Source: Paramecium tetraurelia | Lineage: Eukaryota; Ciliophora; Oligohymenophorea; Peniculida; Parameciidae | Reading direction: 5' to 3' | NCBI RefSeq assembly: GCF_000165425.1 | Contig: NW_001799422.1 | Location: 311,206 to 375,205, forward strand | Length of the DNA stretch: 64,000 bases | Shown: positions 60,537-64,000 of the stretch, in pieces | Numbering within the stretch: position 1 is the stretch's first letter | Layout of the letters: each line of letters opens with the position of its first letter | Translations under genes and position numbers: made by a program | The notes under the pieces: model-generated | The model's input: the letters and a program-made list of their open reading frames with translations, nothing else | What the model was told of the DNA's origin: nothing | The model's database searches: none

Positions 60537-61293
60537 AATAAAATAATTATTATCAATATAATATTTGAATATTTCACTTTTAATTCCAATAAACTTTGAG
60601 TTAAAGGAAATTTGTATAAAAATACTTCAAATTTCTAATTTATTTATATAAATAATCAATTAATAGTTAAATTAAGAGAACTAATTCAATTTTATTCAAA
60701 TACATTTGAGAAACCAAATATTCTCTTTTGATATATCAGAATTTAAGGAAGGGAGTTAAAATTTGGAATATATATAGAAGTATAATTATATAAAAATGAA
60801 TATTATATCAGCCATGTTTTATGAGTATAAATATACCTTTATAAATCATAATTAATCTAGTTAAATAACATATTCATCATCTTTAAGGATAAATACTCAA
60901 AACTAGTTTAATGCTAAATAAGCAAATTGCTAATAAAGATGAATAAAAATCGTGCTCATGAATTGTAGATTGTGAAATTTCAATTGTAAATATATTCAGC
61001 ATATAATACTGAGCCAGTTATTTTTCAAATGGCCAAAATTTGATTCAAATACTTTGCAGAGTTTTGAATATGAATGGAAATTAAAAATTTAATGATAAAA
61101 ATAAAATTATGTTTCTTTGAATTATTATAATATTAATAAATAATTAAAATATTTTATTAAAGAATTAAAATGATTGCTCGTTTTTGTGAGATATTAATTA
61201 TTATTGAATTTTTTTTATTTATGCGCATTTAATATAAAACCACGATTTAATTATGGGGAAATTTAAATCTTTTTTTTAAAAAGTTAAAAACAC
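60537..61293. other. ThrRS-eEF2 intergenic spacer, copy 2
   Basis: A near-identical repeat of 51188-51916, except for one base missing near 60570 and an inserted 29-nt AT-only stretch at about 61141-61169. Confidence 0.6.
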
Positions 61294-63862
61294 ATGGTAA
61301 ATTTTTCAGTTGATCAAATCAGAGAGATCATGGACAAATAAGACAACATCAGAAACATGTCTGTCATTGCACACGTTGATCATGGTAAATCAACCCTCAC
61401 AGACTCATTGTTATGCAAAGCTGGTATTATCGCCTCCAAAGTTGCTGGTGATGCTAGAGCAACAGATACCAGAGAAGACGAAAAGGAAAGAGGTATTACA
61501 ATCAAGTCAACTGGTGTTTCTCTTTATTATGAATATGACATTTATGACAATAAGACCTTAGAAAAGTTTTTGATCAACTTGATCGATTCCCCAGGACACG
61601 TTGATTTCAGTTCTGAAGTCACAGCTGCCTTAAGAGTTACAGACGGTGCTTTAGTCGTCGTTGATTGTGTTGAAGGTGTGTGTGTCTAAACCGAAACAGT
61701 GTTGAGACAAGCTATGTAAGAGAAGATCAAGCCAGTCGTCATGGTTAACAAAATCGATAGAGCTATCTTGGAATTGAAGCATGATGGTGAAACAATGTAT
61801 TAAAACTTCGTCAGAGTCGTTGATATGGTCAATGTCATCATCAACACCTATTAATAAGAAGACATGGGTGATCTCCTTGTTCATCCAGAACTCGGATCAG
61901 TCTCATTTGGTTCAGGAAAGGAATGCTGGGCCTTCTCATGCACCAGATTTGCCAGAATCTATGCCAAACAAATTCAAGGTTGAACCACTCAAATTATAAG
62001 AAAGATTGTGGGGAGACAATTACTTTGATGCTGAAGGAAAATGCTGGAGAAAAGACAACATCAGTGGATCAGGAAAAGCTATGAAGAGAGCCTTCGTCGC
62101 TTTCATCATGGACCCAATCTGCAAATTGGCTAATGCTGTTATGGAAGGAAATATGGATGTAGCTAATAAAATGTTTGAAACTTTGGGATTGAAACTCACA
62201 TAAGAAGAAGCTAAATTAGAAGGAAAGCATTTACTCAAGTGCTGTCTATGTCTAAATGGATTAATGCTGCTGATACATTACTTGAAATGATTGTGTGCCA
62301 TTTACCATCACCAAGAAAGGCTTAAAAATACAGAACTTCATATTTATATGAAGGACCATAAGATGATGCTATTGCTTAATCAATGAGAGAATGCAACCCA
62401 AAGGGTCCATTAATTATGTACGTCTCTAAGATGGTTCCCAACAACTGATAGAGGAAGATTCTTTGCTTTCGGTAGAGTTTTCTCTGGTACCATTGCTACT
62501 GGATAAAAGGTCAGAATTATGGGGAGCCAACTACAAAGTAGGAAAGAAGGAAGACTTATTTGAAAAAGCTATCTAAAGAACAGTTCTCATGATGGCCAGC
62601 AGAGTCGAATACATCCCAGATGTTCCATGTGGTAACACAGTCGGATTGGTCGGTGTTGATCAATATTTAATGAAGACTGGTACCATCTCAGACCACCCAG
62701 ATTGCCATTTGATCAGATCAATGAAATATTCAGTATCTCCAGTCGTCAGAGTTGCTGTCTAACCAAAGAACCCAGGAGATTTACCAAAATTAGTCGATGG
62801 ATTAAAGAAATTGTCAAAATCAGATCCATTAGTGTTATGCACAACTGAAGAATCAGGATAAAACGTTGTTGCCGGATGTGGTGAATTACACGTTGAAATC
62901 TGTTTGAATGATTTAGAAAAAGACTTTGCAGGTATTGAACTCATCAAATCTGACCCAATCGTCTCATACAAGGAAACCGTATCTGCTACCTCAAACATTG
63001 TTTGCATGTCTAAATCCGACCAAATAAGCACAACAGAATTTATGCTTAAGCCACACCATTACATGAAAATTTACCAGATGCTATTGAAAAAGGATAAGTT
63101 ACACCAAAAGATGAACCAAAACTCAGAGCCAAAGCTCTTAATGAAGAATATGATTGGGATAAGGATGATGCACTCAGAATCTGGACCTTTGGACCAGATA
63201 ACTCAGGTGCCAACATCCTGATGGATAAGACATCCAGGTGTTTAATACATGAATGAATTGAGAGAATCAATGGAATCAGCTTGGTAATGGTCAACCAAGG
63301 AAGGACCACTTTGCGAAGAAATCAAAGAGGTATCAGAGTCAACATTTTGGATTGTGTCTTACATGCTGATGCCATCCACAGAGGAGGTGGTTAAATCATC
63401 CCAACTGCCAGAAGATTGTATTATGCATGCGAATTGACAGCACAACCAAGATTATAAGAACCAGTCTTCTTGGCTGAAATCACTGCACCAAATGATGCTA
63501 CTGGTGGTGTATATAACTGTCTCAACACCAGAAGAGGAACAGTCATTGAAGAGGAATAAGTTGCAGGAACCCCACTCTCAGTGGTAATATAATTATTCTA
63601 ATTTCATAGGTTAGAGCTCATTTACCAGTCGCTGAATCATTCGGTTTCACCGCCCATTTAAGAGGTATGACCTAAGGACAAGCCTTCCCTCAATGTGTCT
63701 TTGATCACTGGGCCATTGTCAATGGTAACCCACTTGAAGCTGGAAGCAAAGTATTATTTTATATTAATCATTTAGGTTAATGAGTTAGTCTTATCCATCA
63801 GAAAGAGAAAGGGTATCAAAGTCTAATTGCCAGACCTTAATGAATATTTGGACAAACTCTGA
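61294..63862 (+). CDS. EEF2: Translation elongation factor 2, copy 2 (frameshifted in the sequence)
   Basis: ATG 61294, introns 63594-63619 and 63751-63775, stop TGA 63860-63862. The GTPase and domain IV motifs are as in copy 1; here the frame through [18 protein letters not shown] and the [12 protein letters not shown] segment are intact. It has its own breaks: an extra A near 61966, irregular bases at 62222-62250, an extra C near 62439, an extra G near 62523, two extra bases near 63017, an extra C near 63234 and a missing A near 63320. Real differences from copy 1 include two K-to-R codons near the start, several synonymous changes and intron substitutions, so it is not a simple duplicate read set. 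Confidence 0.92.
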
Positions 63863-63947
63863 TCTAAATATTGTATTTTAACATATCAACAATATTCAAC
63901 CCATAAAATATTGTATATTCTTTAAGAGGAATCTTAAAAATAAATAT

Positions 63948-64000
63948 TCACTATTGATCTAATTTTCCGAAATATCTCTCTCCAAAGTCTCCTTCTCATG
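63948..64000 (-). CDS. Uracil phosphoribosyltransferase, copy 2, C-terminal end
   Basis: The last codons of a second UPRT gene at the window edge, ending GDFGERYFGKLDQQ before TGA 63948-63950. It lies in the same convergent position behind eEF2 as copy 1 but is clearly more diverged than the eEF2/ThrRS part. In the last bases a TGA replaces the glycine codon of the PGVG loop, which may be an error or a real stop. Confidence 0.7.

Overview
The window is macronuclear-type DNA of a ciliate, almost certainly Paramecium or a close relative. It is roughly 70% A+T. Every convincing gene reads TAA and TAG as glutamine and ends only at TGA. Introns are minute (about 18-31 nt, mostly GTA...TAG). Genes are close-packed on both strands, often only tens of bases apart. 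I re-read the sequence with this code and spliced conserved genes by eye; a standard-code ORF search cuts nearly all of them into pieces.

Layout. 1-5.4 kb: end of a trichocyst matrix protein gene, then small hypothetical genes. 5.5-10.7 kb: four minus-strand genes (TPR-like protein, PX-domain sorting nexin, a hypothetical, tRNA pseudouridine synthase), divergent from ribosomal protein uS7/RPS5. 11.5-18.4 kb: a long MDH1B-like protein, an N/Q/S-rich hypothetical, a septin and a coiled-coil hypothetical. 18.7-26 kb: RING/TRAF protein, retinoblastoma-like pocket protein, two membrane proteins, a C2H2 zinc-finger protein and an FCP1/SCP-type phosphatase. 27.7-30.5 kb: two adjacent TPR genes in which most exons encode exactly one 34-residue repeat. 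30.6-41.2 kb: divergent actin, PMCA-type calcium ATPase, a degenerate GPI-ethanolamine-phosphate-transferase-like protein, an MFS transporter and a Rab6-type GTPase. 41.9-47.4 kb: small hypotheticals, a RING-H2 protein and a PHD-finger protein.

48.3-64.0 kb: threonyl-tRNA synthetase, eEF2 and uracil phosphoribosyltransferase (UPRT), then an FtsH-like AAA ATPase without a protease domain and a partial helical protein that runs into a 150-N gap. After the gap the ThrRS-eEF2-UPRT block appears again, nearly identical, non-coding parts included. Each eEF2 copy carries frameshifting indels that are mostly intact in the other, so many are probably sequence errors, yet synonymous and intronic differences show that the two copies are distinct molecules.

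Most genes are cell-biology housekeeping (translation, membrane traffic, calcium transport, cytoskeleton, cell-cycle control). There is no operon logic, phage, CRISPR or insertion sequence. The most unusual structural feature is the one-exon-per-TPR architecture. Other points of interest are the ThrRS insertion, the cysteine-rich ATPase loop, the two apparently catalysis-deficient enzymes and the large direct duplication around the gap.
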